DNA from: Mesonia oceanica
GTDB taxonomy: Bacteria; Bacteroidota; Bacteroidia; Flavobacteriales; Flavobacteriaceae
NCBI RefSeq assembly: GCF_902499555.1
Contig: NZ_CABVMM010000003.1
Location: 1-64,000 of the forward strand
Length of the DNA stretch: 64,000 nt
Reading direction: 5' to 3'
The notes under the pieces are model-generated. The model was not told the DNA's origin. It saw only the letters and a list, made by a program, of their open reading frames with translations, and searched no databases. The translations under genes were made by a program, and so were the position numbers. Below, piece after piece: positions 37,293 through 46,237 of this stretch (positions within the stretch are counted from its first letter, which is position 1; each line of letters starts with the position of its first letter).

Positions 37293-37988
37293 TTAAAGTA
37301 AATTTAAGTATTTTAAGAGTTCTGGTCGTTTGTTTCTGCTTACAGGAACAATATCTTTTTCAATAAGTACACTATTGTCTTCAATATCTATTATACTTTT
37401 TACATTGATAATGTAAGATCTATGGATTCTCAAGAAAGTATCTGCAGGTAGTTTTTTTTCTATTTTTTTTAAAGTAGAATGAACGATATAATTTTTTTTT
37501 GCAGTTTTTATAGAAATATAATCTCCTTTTGCTTCAATAAGGTAAATACTCGGAATATCTATTTTTGTTAATCGCCTATCGATATTTACAAAAAGATCGT
37601 TTTCAGGATTTTTTAAGTGATGATTAGGGATTGAAATTGATTGAGCTTTATCTATAGCTTTATTAAACCTCTCTTGGGTAACAGGTTTTACTAAATAGTC
37701 AATAATACATTTGTATTCAAAAGCCTCAATGGCAAAATTCCTATCAGAAGTGGTTAAGATAATTTTTGGAGGTGATTTTAATGTTCTAATAAAATCAAAA
37801 CCATTGAATTCCGGCATATGTATATCTAGAAAAATTAAATCTACTTGGTTTTGGTTCAAGTATTTTATGGCTTGAATAGCATTGGTGAATTTTTCTTTAA
37901 TATTTACCAATGCATTTTTTGAAGCAAGTTTTTCTATAATTAACCTTGCTGTTTCTTCGTCATCAACAATTATACAGTTCATAGCCAA
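37293..37988 (-). CDS. LytTR-family response regulator (copy 1)
   Basis: The 231-residue protein has a receiver domain with phosphoacceptor D55 (LIFLDIHMPEFNG) and a LytTR DNA-binding domain (VNIDRRLTKIDIPSIYLIEA, then FLRIHRSYIINVKSI and VSRNKRPELLKYLNLL). It is a close paralogue of the regulator at 54803-55513; long stretches are identical. It is last in a set with the Hpt gene (3 nt apart) and the CheY-like gene. LytTR proteins bind paired 9-bp direct repeats; candidates with that spacing surround it. It likely controls surface and exopolysaccharide genes. Confidence 0.93.
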   Translation of the reverse strand: MAMNCIIVDDEETARLIIEKLASKNALVNIKEKFTNAIQAIKYLNQNQVDLIFLDIHMPEFNGFDFIRTLKSPPKIILTTSDRNFAIEAFEYKCIIDYLVKPVTQERFNKAIDKAQSISIPNHHLKNPENDLFVNIDRRLTKIDIPSIYLIEAKGDYISIKTAKKNYIVHSTLKKIEKKLPADTFLRIHRSYIINVKSIIDIEDNSVLIEKDIVPVSRNKRPELLKYLNLL

Positions 37989-37991
37989 TTA

Positions 37992-38315
37992 TTATTTTAA
38001 TTCATCTATAAAGTTTTGCATAGATTGTAAAACTTCTTCAAATTCATTTTTTTTAGAAAGTTCATTTTCTAGAAGTTCATTTTCATAATTTTCAGCCAAA
38101 TAGTAGCTAGCTTCCAATCCCAAAATACTGATCTTGTGTTTAAGCTTATGAACGTCTTCTGCCGTTAACTTATAATTTTTCTCTTCTAAGTGCTTGAAGT
38201 ATCTTGCTTTTTCCTCAGGAAATTCTTTTTTAATAATAGAGATAAGTTTTTCTTCAAATACGGGGTCTCTTCCTGAAAGTTGGTGGATATAAGAAAGGTT
38301 GGGTTGCTCTTTCAT
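37992..38315 (-). CDS. Histidine phosphotransfer (Hpt) protein
   Basis: The 107-residue helical protein has an Hpt core VHKLKHKISILGLEA, with H56 the expected phosphorylated residue; the usual Gly after HxLK is His here. It would carry phosphate between a hybrid or receiver partner and the LytTR regulator encoded 3 nt downstream. No hybrid kinase is in the window, so the CheY-like protein upstream may be its other partner. Confidence 0.85.
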   Translation of the reverse strand: MKEQPNLSYIHQLSGRDPVFEEKLISIIKKEFPEEKARYFKHLEEKNYKLTAEDVHKLKHKISILGLEASYYLAENYENELLENELSKKNEFEEVLQSMQNFIDELK

Positions 38316-38382
38316 AAAATAGTATTATTTAGCCTTTAAGTTAGGGGTTCATTTAAAGCTGGAAATGATAGAATGTTTGTGG

Positions 38383-38811
38383 TTAGCCTTTTATAAGTTC
38401 GTTTACACTCCAATATTCCAATAAATAAGTTAGCTTTTTTACGTAATCTTCATATTTGAGAGGCTTCACCATGTATCCTGCCACTCCTGCTTTGTAACAT
38501 TCCAGAATATCTTTTTGGTTAGAAGATGTAGTAAGAATAATCGTAGGAAGGTATCTTAATACTTCGTCATTTCTGAGTATATTTAAAAACTCAACCCCAT
38601 TCATTTTGGGCATGTTTAGATCAAGTAAAATAATATCGGGATAAGCATTTTCACTTTTTAAGTAATCAAGGGCTTCTTCACCGTTACCAACCTCTATGAC
38701 TTCGTGAGGCAATTTTAAGGATGATATTGTACGGTTCACTTTCATGACCTCGATCATATCATCTTCAATTAATAGAATTCTAAGTTTATGTTTCATATTC
38801 AAACTAATCAA
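38383..38811 (-). CDS. Single-domain response regulator (CheY/Rcp1-like)
   Basis: The 142-residue protein is a receiver domain with acidic pair EDD (16-18), phosphoacceptor D64 (IILLDLNMPKMNG), the T/S switch (LTTSSNQKD) and Lys (VKPLKYEDY). It has no output domain. The second ATG (residue 6) may be the start, giving MKHKLRILLIEDD. It resembles the Rcp1-type regulators that work with phytochrome or PAS kinases. It is 67 nt upstream of the Hpt gene and likely part of a phosphorelay with it. Confidence 0.9.
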   Translation of the reverse strand: MISLNMKHKLRILLIEDDMIEVMKVNRTISSLKLPHEVIEVGNGEEALDYLKSENAYPDIILLDLNMPKMNGVEFLNILRNDEVLRYLPTIILTTSSNQKDILECYKAGVAGYMVKPLKYEDYVKKLTYLLEYWSVNELIKG

Positions 38812-38855
38812 ATTACTAATATGATAAAAATATTCAGAACTTCAACTATAGTTTC

Positions 38856-38885
38856 GATATACGACAGATAACTATCGATAAAGGG
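38856..38885 (+). promoter_or_regulatory. LytTR-type paired box (weak)
   Basis: GATATACGA (38856) and GATAAAGGG (38877) start 21 bp apart, preceded by TTTC as in other boxes. It sits 45 nt upstream of the CheY-like gene start, reading toward it on the minus strand. Confidence 0.3.
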
Positions 38886-38908
38886 TTTTTTTGATTCCTT
38901 TTAATAAA

Positions 38909-38938
38909 AAGCCGGCCTGCATAAAGCAAGGCCGACTT
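38909..38938 (-). terminator. Terminator of the receiver-GT2 gene
   Basis: AAGCCGGCCTGC and GCAAGGCCGACTT pair with one mismatch and a one-base bulge. On the minus strand T residues follow. It is 56 nt after the stop of the fusion gene. Confidence 0.7.
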
Positions 38939-38993
38939 AACGTGGGGTAATTAACATTTGAAAATCAAAAAAAAACTAACCATTATGAAAAAA

Positions 38994-40184
38994 TTACTTG
39001 CCCATTTCTAAAGTAGGCGAAACTACCTCCACGTTTTCATTTTTATCCTTTCTATAAACCCAAGCTATTTCAGCTAATTGAAATACAATCTTTACAGAAT
39101 CCTTCATCGATAACTTAGATCCATCTGCATGTACCCATCTGTTTAAAGGTTGTTCGCAAATAAATGCTTGGGCCTTTTTGGTGCCAAAATGTTTCTTCAT
39201 TCGCATAAAAATCTCCACATCAAAAAGCCATTTGGTCACAAATTTTTTCTGAAAAGCAACTTGAATAATCTCCCTATTCATAATTTTTGCACCACATTGG
39301 GTATCTTTAAAATCCATTCCTAAGATTTTTCTTATGATATAGTTGATGGAAAAACTAATGATCTTTCTAGCAGATTCTTTAGTGATGTTAGCACCCATTC
39401 TGCTGATTCTAGAACCGCTAACAATTTTAAAAGAAGAAGTCTCTATAGTACTTACCAAAGCATCAAAATCTTTTAAATTGGTAGAAAGGTCGGCGTCTAA
39501 AAAACCGATATAATCCAAGTATCTAAATTTTTCTAAGAAGAGCATCCCTTGTCTTACCGCTTCTGCTTTTCCTCCATTCTTAAAGCAATCGTAAACACTT
39601 ATATATTCTTCCCTTCCTTTTTTAAGTTCTTGTAAAACTTCAAAGGTTCTATCTGTACTGCCATCGTTTACAAAACATAAATGATAACCGGAATGCTCTT
39701 CAACAAAGTTTAAAAACTCTTTGCTAAGCAAACGTTCTTCTTCATTATAACAAGGGATAACAACTCCTACACATCTTTTTTCTATAATTGTTTTAGATTG
39801 GGTTGTAGCTGGTTGATGATTAGTAGCAAAACCAATAAGTCTCTTGACTCTTGCACAAACCTCTTCTATACTCAATGGTTTTTTCATATAATCATCAATC
39901 CCCAATTCAAAAGCTTCCACAATTAAATCATCTTGTGTATTGCCAGATAAAACCATGATAGGAGTTTTATCACCTTTTTCTTGTTTTACAAATTTTACTA
40001 TTTCCAACCCCGAAACTTCGGGCATATTCATATCTACAATCACCAAGTCGGGTAAAAAAGCTTCATACACAAATTTCGCTTTTTTGGCTTCCGTTAATAT
40101 TTCAACTTCATAGCCTAACTCGGTAAGTTTCTTTTTTAATGGTAGTAACACCAACTGCTGATCGTCTATCGCTAGAATTTTCAT
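38994..40184 (-). CDS. Response-regulator receiver fused to GT2 glycosyltransferase (ALG5-like)
   Basis: The 396-residue protein has an N-terminal receiver domain (about 1-118; acidic DD at 7-8, D51 in VIVDMNMPEVSG, KK near 98), a short linker and a family 2 glycosyltransferase (about 136-385). The latter has VVIPCYNEEERL, FVNDGSTDRTFEVL, the metal-binding DAD in YIGFLDADLST, VSGSRISR and DTQCGAKIMNREI with KWLFDVEIFMRM. The last words match polyprenyl-phosphate glucosyltransferases. It would load a sugar on a lipid carrier under phosphorylation control. It is divergent from the membrane protein gene that may use that lipid-linked sugar. Confidence 0.88.
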   Translation of the reverse strand: MKILAIDDQQLVLLPLKKKLTELGYEVEILTEAKKAKFVYEAFLPDLVIVDMNMPEVSGLEIVKFVKQEKGDKTPIMVLSGNTQDDLIVEAFELGIDDYMKKPLSIEEVCARVKRLIGFATNHQPATTQSKTIIEKRCVGVVIPCYNEEERLLSKEFLNFVEEHSGYHLCFVNDGSTDRTFEVLQELKKGREEYISVYDCFKNGGKAEAVRQGMLFLEKFRYLDYIGFLDADLSTNLKDFDALVSTIETSSFKIVSGSRISRMGANITKESARKIISFSINYIIRKILGMDFKDTQCGAKIMNREIIQVAFQKKFVTKWLFDVEIFMRMKKHFGTKKAQAFICEQPLNRWVHADGSKLSMKDSVKIVFQLAEIAWVYRKDKNENVEVVSPTLEMGK

Positions 40185-40266
40185 ATTAGTAATTTTTAGA
40201 ATAGTTGTTTGTTTTGATTTTCTTTATCAAAAGTAGATCAAAGGTTCAATGGAAATTTTATATTTA

Positions 40267-40318
40267 GACAAGTGAGGTTTTTTGTTTAGACGAATGGTAA
40301 TTTTCCTTAGACCAATAA
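40267..40318 (+). promoter_or_regulatory. Triple LytTR-type box in divergent promoter
   Basis: GACAAGTGA (40267), GACGAATGG (40289) and GACCAATAA (40310) are spaced 22 and 21 bp start to start. The last word ends 3 bp before a TTTG -33 element. This is the arrangement expected for an activator of the 40379 operon, and it could also serve the divergent receiver-GT2 gene. Confidence 0.55.
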
Positions 40319-40321
40319 ATT

Positions 40322-40350
40322 TTTGTAACTTTTTAGTTGCACTATCTTTA
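40322..40350 (+). promoter_or_regulatory. Probable promoter of the membrane protein operon
   Basis: TTTG (40322-40325) and TATCTTTA (40343-40350) are 17 bp apart and one base off the TAnnTTTG consensus. It lies 29 nt before the TTG start. Confidence 0.45.
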
Positions 40351-40378
40351 CCTTGTAAAACATTAAGAACAATTTCTA

Positions 40379-43300
40379 TTGAAAGAAAAAACCAATAAAT
40401 ACCTAATTGTAGCTTTAATCATTGGCTTGGTTTTTCACGGCTCTGCGGTATTTTTTACTATAGAAAATACCTACGATGCGTTAATCCATTTGTTTTTTGC
40501 AGAACATTATGCCAATAGTTGGTTTGAACCTTGGAACTATAAATGGTACACTGGGTTTACCGTGATGGGCTATCCGCCATTGGTTCATCAGGCAATCGGT
40601 TTGTTAAGTCTTATTGGCGGACTTAAATTCGGGATGTTTACGGTGGCAATTATTGCGGTAATTTTATTTATTACCGGGGTTTATAGGTTTTCATTGCTTA
40701 TTACCGCAAGTAGAAAAGCGGCAGGTTATGCTGCCTTGTTAGCCGTATTCTCTTCTACCTTTGTAGAAACCTTACATATTTTTGGGCAGTTACCCAGCAT
40801 TATAGGAATATCTATTTTAATGCATTCACTTCCTGAAATTTATTTATGGATCAAGACCGGACGCTATAAATATTTATGGAGAGCACTTTCACTTATTGCG
40901 GTCACGGTTACTTCTCATCACGTAACCCCAATTTTTGGAATGGTATTTTTTATCTTTCCATTAATCGGGATGGTTATTATGGATTACTCCAAAGAACAAG
41001 TGGGTTCTTTTAAGAAAATAAAGTTTCGGCTGTTTCTTACTTCCTTTTTTAAATTATTTAAAAGAATTATCCTTTTTGGCGGAGGCTCTTTGTTTATCAT
41101 CGTTTTCTGTATTCTTCCGTATTGGATCAACTCCAAGAAAAATCCAATTACCCAAGTTCCTATTCCGCATGGGAGTAGGGATAATTTTTTAGAAGTAACT
41201 TCATCAGGATTGGTGTTCTTTTTAATTCCGTGGGGAATTTTGCTATTTCTACTACCTTATATTTTCTATAGATATTACGCCAAACGCTATTTGTGTTTCG
41301 GGCTTTCCATTACCTTATTAACTGTTTTAGGTACGGGAGGAACCACGCCTATCCCCAAAATGATGTTAGGAGAAACGGCATTTAATATTCTCACCTTAGA
41401 TAGATTTACACTTTGGGCGTCTATTATGTCCTTACCCATTTTTGGGGAATTTGCTTATCGTTTTGCAGAAGGAGATCTTCGAGACTACATTCAAGAAAAA
41501 TACGGTGCCATCTATCATCGTGTGTTAGGAGCTTTTTTGGTAGGAATGTTTTTGCTCATGACGGTTTTTACCATTACCATCAGTTATTTCCGACCCATGC
41601 AGCCGCAGAAAATAAAGATGTTGCCTATAGTTAACTTTCTTAATCAAGACCAGCATGACCATTGGCGTTTTTTAACTTTAGGCTTTGGCGATCAAATGGC
41701 TTGGCTTTCTGCACAAACCGGTGCGTTAACCGTAGATGGGAACTATCATTCTGCTAGAAGATTACCAGAATTAACGACCCGTGCGGTAGAGCGTTTAGAA
41801 AATTCAAAATTTAGGGGCGTAGAAGGGATTGGCTCTTTACAGCAGTTTTTAACGGTTCCCGAAAAATATAATTTAAAATATATTTTTTCTAACGATAAGT
41901 TTTACGACCCCTTGCTTTATTTCTGTGGATGGCAACGTTTGCAGCAATTGGAAAACGGAATTATGGTTTGGGAAAAACTAAATGTTCCACCGCTCTCTAA
42001 AATTTTACCTAAAGAAGACGTCCCTATTTTCCTTAAATTAATGTGGGGGATAATCCCCATGCTTACCGTGATTCTGGCTTTCATCATCAATATGCAGGTA
42101 ATTTGGTACCAAACCTTAAAAATTAAGAAAGTTGAACGGCCCGATTTTTTGAAGTTTGAGAATAATTACAATCATTTCAACAGAAAACTTTTTAAGCCGA
42201 ATCATCTATGGGCGCTACTTATGTTAGGTGTTGTTTTTTATGGGGTGTATTTATTTTATGTGAAAAACACAACCCAGCTCACCGGAAAAAATGTGGTAGA
42301 AGCCTATTATGATGCTTTAGACTTTAAAGAATTTGAACGGGCCCATTCTTATTTAGATCCCGATGCAGATATAACGATTGCCCAGTATATGCTGGAAGTT
42401 TCTGTAACGGATGGGATTTTAAGTTCCTATGCAAAATTAAACAGCATTGAAGTTGAATTGTTGAATAAAACAAAGAATCACGCCAAAGCGATTGCCAAAA
42501 CCACGTGGGTAACGCCCTTGGAAAGAATTGATAAAACCTATTATCACGAGTTAGTCAAAAAACAAGGTAAATGGTATTTAGAACCGAATGATTTTGATTT
42601 AGATATTCCGCCAGATCAATTATTTTCAGACAATATGACTCAATTTTATAATCATGGTCGTCGACGGGTAACTACACAGCAAACCCATCATGAAGATGTA
42701 TTGAAACAACCCGTATTAGAAATACTTTCTGCAAAATTGGTGTGTAATAACAGTCAATATTCCATTATTGGTGAATTACAAAATGTAGATAATGTTCCTT
42801 CAGATGTAGTTTTGAAAGCCACCTTGTATAACGATGACAATGAGGAGTTGGCCAATTACAATGCAAAGTATATGATGAAGCATAAACTGATGCCCAAGGA
42901 AGTGACTTCTTTTAGAATAGATTTTGAAGGTATTGCTTGGATGGATACGGCTACTACCATCCCTGAAACTTTTAATCCAGATGAATTCACTCCGGTAGAA
43001 TTAGACGATATTCCTACTAAATTCAATTTGCAATCGGCAGGAAATGTGGCTACTTCAGATTTATACAAACAAGTATCACTTTCAGCTATAGAAATGCACG
43101 AAAATAGTATGGAAGGTACTTTATTTAACTACGGAATACAGGAAGTGACTATTCCGCAACTTTTGGTTTCCTACTATGATAAGGATAAAAAGCTCATTTG
43201 GGTAGCTAGTCAATTTATGCGGGAAGGCGTAAGAATTCAGCGAAAACAGTATTTTGCTTATGAATGGGAAAATTTAATAGATGTTGAAGTTTTAAATTCT

Positions 43301-43468
43301 TCTTTAGAAAATTGCTATGTGAATGGTTTGCCGAATGAATCTATTGCCAAAAAAGTAATTCCCAATAGAAAAGAAAGTCATCATCAAGAAAATTTACAAG
43401 CTGTAAAAGCCAAGGATTTTTCTTATATAAAGGTCGAATTAAATAGTTATATTGGAAATCCGCATTAA
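40379..43468 (+). CDS. Large polytopic membrane protein, GT-C/PTPS-related type
   Basis: The 1029-residue protein starts at TTG; no upstream in-frame ATG fits. The first 430 residues hold about ten membrane helices and the pattern TYDALIHLFFAEHYANSW with TGFTVMGYPPLVHQ, as in the 6-pyruvoyl-tetrahydropterin-synthase-related membrane family and GT-C enzymes (acidic residue and His in the first loop). Two more helices lie near 560 and 630. The C-terminal 380 residues are soluble; they begin with an NTF2-like domain (VVEAYYDALDFKEFERAHSY) and then beta-rich domains. It may transfer or polymerise lipid-linked sugars. It overlaps the next gene by 1 nt. Confidence 0.8.
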   Translation: MKEKTNKYLIVALIIGLVFHGSAVFFTIENTYDALIHLFFAEHYANSWFEPWNYKWYTGFTVMGYPPLVHQAIGLLSLIGGLKFGMFTVAIIAVILFITGVYRFSLLITASRKAAGYAALLAVFSSTFVETLHIFGQLPSIIGISILMHSLPEIYLWIKTGRYKYLWRALSLIAVTVTSHHVTPIFGMVFFIFPLIGMVIMDYSKEQVGSFKKIKFRLFLTSFFKLFKRIILFGGGSLFIIVFCILPYWINSKKNPITQVPIPHGSRDNFLEVTSSGLVFFLIPWGILLFLLPYIFYRYYAKRYLCFGLSITLLTVLGTGGTTPIPKMMLGETAFNILTLDRFTLWASIMSLPIFGEFAYRFAEGDLRDYIQEKYGAIYHRVLGAFLVGMFLLMTVFTITISYFRPMQPQKIKMLPIVNFLNQDQHDHWRFLTLGFGDQMAWLSAQTGALTVDGNYHSARRLPELTTRAVERLENSKFRGVEGIGSLQQFLTVPEKYNLKYIFSNDKFYDPLLYFCGWQRLQQLENGIMVWEKLNVPPLSKILPKEDVPIFLKLMWGIIPMLTVILAFIINMQVIWYQTLKIKKVERPDFLKFENNYNHFNRKLFKPNHLWALLMLGVVFYGVYLFYVKNTTQLTGKNVVEAYYDALDFKEFERAHSYLDPDADITIAQYMLEVSVTDGILSSYAKLNSIEVELLNKTKNHAKAIAKTTWVTPLERIDKTYYHELVKKQGKWYLEPNDFDLDIPPDQLFSDNMTQFYNHGRRRVTTQQTHHEDVLKQPVLEILSAKLVCNNSQYSIIGELQNVDNVPSDVVLKATLYNDDNEELANYNAKYMMKHKLMPKEVTSFRIDFEGIAWMDTATTIPETFNPDEFTPVELDDIPTKFNLQSAGNVATSDLYKQVSLSAIEMHENSMEGTLFNYGIQEVTIPQLLVSYYDKDKKLIWVASQFMREGVRIQRKQYFAYEWENLIDVEVLNSSLENCYVNGLPNESIAKKVIPNRKESHHQENLQAVKAKDFSYIKVELNSYIGNPH

Positions 43469-44694
43469 TGAAAAAATTTCAGTTACTCATCTTACTTTTA
43501 GGTTTAGCAGGAAGCATCTGTTCGTTTGCGTATATCCAAGAATTAGATAACTTTCAAGCCGAAGAATTGACTGAAAAGTCTACTTTTCAAGCGGGAGAAA
43601 ATATTCAACTAAGCTTTAAAATTACCGGTGTTGAACAACCTAAACTTTACCTTCATCATTCTTATGGAAGTACGTTGTTAAACGAAAGTAAAAAAGATAA
43701 TGATCGGTTTATTTTTCAACTCCCTGAAATTTTTTCGAAGAAAACCGGTGAGCTCACTTGGCTGTTGTTAGGGGAGGAGGAGCATTTGTTAAGCGGAACT
43801 ATAACAATTATTCCGGCCACTACTACTAAAACTCAGTTAGAAACTTATTTAGGACCCCGAAGTATTGTGGCAGGTTATGAAGATTTTTCGATGCTGGTGG
43901 TTTCTCCAACCGATTCGTACGATAATCCTTTGCCCGATAGCACCGAGGTTTTCATTTTTAAGCAGTATAAAAATAGAATTAGCGAATTTAAAGTTGCTAT
44001 GAATAACATGATGGCTTGGCGAAATATGATGAGCGAACCAAAAGCGGGTATCATGCAAATTTCTTCTCAAGTGAACGGAACTTCCTCAAAAGAATTTACC
44101 TCCAACATATATCCTTCTAATGCAACTAATTTTCTAATTTCATGGGATAGAAATCATGAGTATGCCGATGGAAATCAACTCACAGAGTTTTCAACATCCG
44201 TTATCAAAGATGAGTTTGAAAACATCATTGCCGATGGAACGATGGTTGAATTTTTAATCCATACAGAAGAAAATCATTTATTAAAAACCTATGCTTCCAC
44301 CATTAATGGAATTGCCAAAGCCAAAATGCTTCATCCCGATTCGCCACAAACCTGGAATGTGAAAGCTTACATTCCCGGAGTAGCAGAAAGCAATACCATT
44401 GAATTAACCTATCAACCAATCTTGGAAGATTTCCCGGTGAAATTTTCAGCAGGAAATAGAAAAATAACAGTCGGGCCTTTAGTAAGTTTTATGGAACAAT
44501 TAATTCCGGATGGTGCACAAGTAAAATTATTGATTTATAATGAAGGGGAACTTATAGAGACCAAACAGAAAACTTCTTCCAACGGAAAAGTAGCGTTTCT
44601 ATTGGGAAAAGAATTTTATCCTGAAAAAAGATATTCATTTCAAGTAAAAGCTTTGGGAGTTACAAAAGAGTTTAGAGAAAGAAAATATGAGTAA
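43468..44694 (+). CDS. Secreted Ig-like domain protein of the polysaccharide locus
   Basis: The 408-residue protein has an N-terminal hydrophobic signal segment (QLLILLLGLAGSICSFAYI) and then beta-rich Ig/invasin-like domains. Typical words are VVSPTDSYDNPLPDSTEVFI and TSVIKDEFENIIADGTMVEF, which resemble big-1-type domains. No catalytic motif is evident. Its start overlaps the upstream stop (TAATG) and its end overlaps the GH gene by 8 nt, so all three are one translationally coupled unit. A structural or polysaccharide-binding role in the periplasm is inferred. Confidence 0.75.
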   Translation: MKKFQLLILLLGLAGSICSFAYIQELDNFQAEELTEKSTFQAGENIQLSFKITGVEQPKLYLHHSYGSTLLNESKKDNDRFIFQLPEIFSKKTGELTWLLLGEEEHLLSGTITIIPATTTKTQLETYLGPRSIVAGYEDFSMLVVSPTDSYDNPLPDSTEVFIFKQYKNRISEFKVAMNNMMAWRNMMSEPKAGIMQISSQVNGTSSKEFTSNIYPSNATNFLISWDRNHEYADGNQLTEFSTSVIKDEFENIIADGTMVEFLIHTEENHLLKTYASTINGIAKAKMLHPDSPQTWNVKAYIPGVAESNTIELTYQPILEDFPVKFSAGNRKITVGPLVSFMEQLIPDGAQVKLLIYNEGELIETKQKTSSNGKVAFLLGKEFYPEKRYSFQVKALGVTKEFRERKYE

Positions 44695-46237
44695 AAAATT
44701 AAATAAAAACCTATACAGAGCTTTATTGATTGTGACTTTCGTGGCATTAAATGGCTTGATTATTTGGGGAATCAGTTCTGTTTTAGCTTACTTGAATACA
44801 GGAGCTGACCGTTCTACCATGTTGCATGCAGAGGTGATCAACAGTAAAATCTATACACCTAAAATAAATTGGGATATTTCTGCGGTGGAAGGTCGACCGA
44901 TGGAAAAACCTACTCTGCAGGAAATCGAAGACAATTATCTAAAATCTTGGTATGTGCGGAACAACGCCTACAAAACCAATAACACACACGGAATTGCCGA
45001 TTTTTATACCGATAGTGCCCGGGTTAACCTTCATAAAATTATACAATTAAATAAAGAGCAAAACATTTCTATTGAAGCTACCACCCTTCATCATTCCCCT
45101 AAAATCGAATTTTACAGTGCAGATGGTCAACTTGTAGTGCTCACCGATAAAGAAGTGATGGAATACCAAAAGGTGTATCAACATGAAAAATTGGTCGCTA
45201 TTCAAGAAGATACTTCTGCTTATCAAGTGATGTTGCTGTTGGAAGATGGCTTTTGGCGTATCCGGCATTTGGTGAAAATTCCATCAACCATTAAAAAAGA
45301 TTCGGTACAAGCTTCTTCAGAATTTAAAGTTAAAGGCAAGAAACTTTATAAAAATGGAAAGCCGTTTATTGTAAAAGGCATTAATTATTATCCGCAGGAT
45401 TCACCTTGGGATATGTTTGGAGACGATTTTGATACTTTGGTGATTCAGAAAGATTTTCAACTTATTAAAAATCAAGGTTTGAATAGCATCCGTATTTTTA
45501 TTCAATATGAAGATTTTGGTAAAGCTGAAGTAAAACCGGAAAAGCTAAAAAAGCTGAAGAAAGTTCTAGATCTCGCTGAAGAAAATAAATTAAAGGTAGT
45601 AGTGACCTTGTTTGATTTTTACGGAGATTATTCGGTATTAGATTGGACCTTAACGCACCGCCATGCAGAAGCGATTGTTAGTGCGGTGAAAAACCATCCG
45701 GCGATTCTTGCTTGGGATTTAAAAAATGAACCTGATCTAGATTTTGAAAGTCGCGGAAAAGAAAATGTATTAGCTTGGTTGTCTCATCTCATTACGCAGA
45801 TAAAAGCGGTAGATCAACAACATTTAATCACGGTAGGTTGGTCAACCCCAGAGCAAGCACATTTATTAAGTGATGAGCTTGATTTGGTTTCCTTTCATTA
45901 TTATAAAGATTTGTCGCTTTTAGAGAATGATTATTCAGCATTAAATAAAAAGGTAGATAAACCTCTGGTGTTGCAAGAATTTGGAGCTACTTCTTACGAT
46001 GGAATATGGAATCTATGGAGCAATAGCGAAGAAGATCAAGCAGCATACCATAAAAAAATGCAAGCTTTTTTAAAAGAAAAAGAGCTTGCATTTATGTCTT
46101 GGACGCTTTATGATTTTAAAAAAATCCCTACCGATGTGGTAGGGAGATTGCCTTGGCGTAAAGCCCGCCAAAAGCACTTTGGATTTATAAATTCGCGGGG
46201 TAATCTTAAACTTTCATCCAACTATATGTCATACTAA
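44687..46237 (+). CDS. Membrane-anchored GH5-like glycoside hydrolase
   Basis: The 516-residue protein has an N-terminal anchor helix (LLIVTFVALNGLIIWGISSV), an NTF2-like domain (about 70-205, NYLKSWYVRNNAYKTNNTHG) and a TIM-barrel hydrolase (about 215-516). The barrel carries FIVKGINYYP, SIRIFIQYEDFG, the acid/base E348 in AWDLKNEPD and the nucleophile E431 in LQEFGAT, the GH5/clan A pattern. It likely trims or releases the locus polysaccharide in the periplasm. It ends the plus-strand operon and overlaps the convergent GT4 gene by 9 nt. Confidence 0.85.
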   Translation: MSKKLNKNLYRALLIVTFVALNGLIIWGISSVLAYLNTGADRSTMLHAEVINSKIYTPKINWDISAVEGRPMEKPTLQEIEDNYLKSWYVRNNAYKTNNTHGIADFYTDSARVNLHKIIQLNKEQNISIEATTLHHSPKIEFYSADGQLVVLTDKEVMEYQKVYQHEKLVAIQEDTSAYQVMLLLEDGFWRIRHLVKIPSTIKKDSVQASSEFKVKGKKLYKNGKPFIVKGINYYPQDSPWDMFGDDFDTLVIQKDFQLIKNQGLNSIRIFIQYEDFGKAEVKPEKLKKLKKVLDLAEENKLKVVVTLFDFYGDYSVLDWTLTHRHAEAIVSAVKNHPAILAWDLKNEPDLDFESRGKENVLAWLSHLITQIKAVDQQHLITVGWSTPEQAHLLSDELDLVSFHYYKDLSLLENDYSALNKKVDKPLVLQEFGATSYDGIWNLWSNSEEDQAAYHKKMQAFLKEKELAFMSWTLYDFKKIPTDVVGRLPWRKARQKHFGFINSRGNLKLSSNYMSY

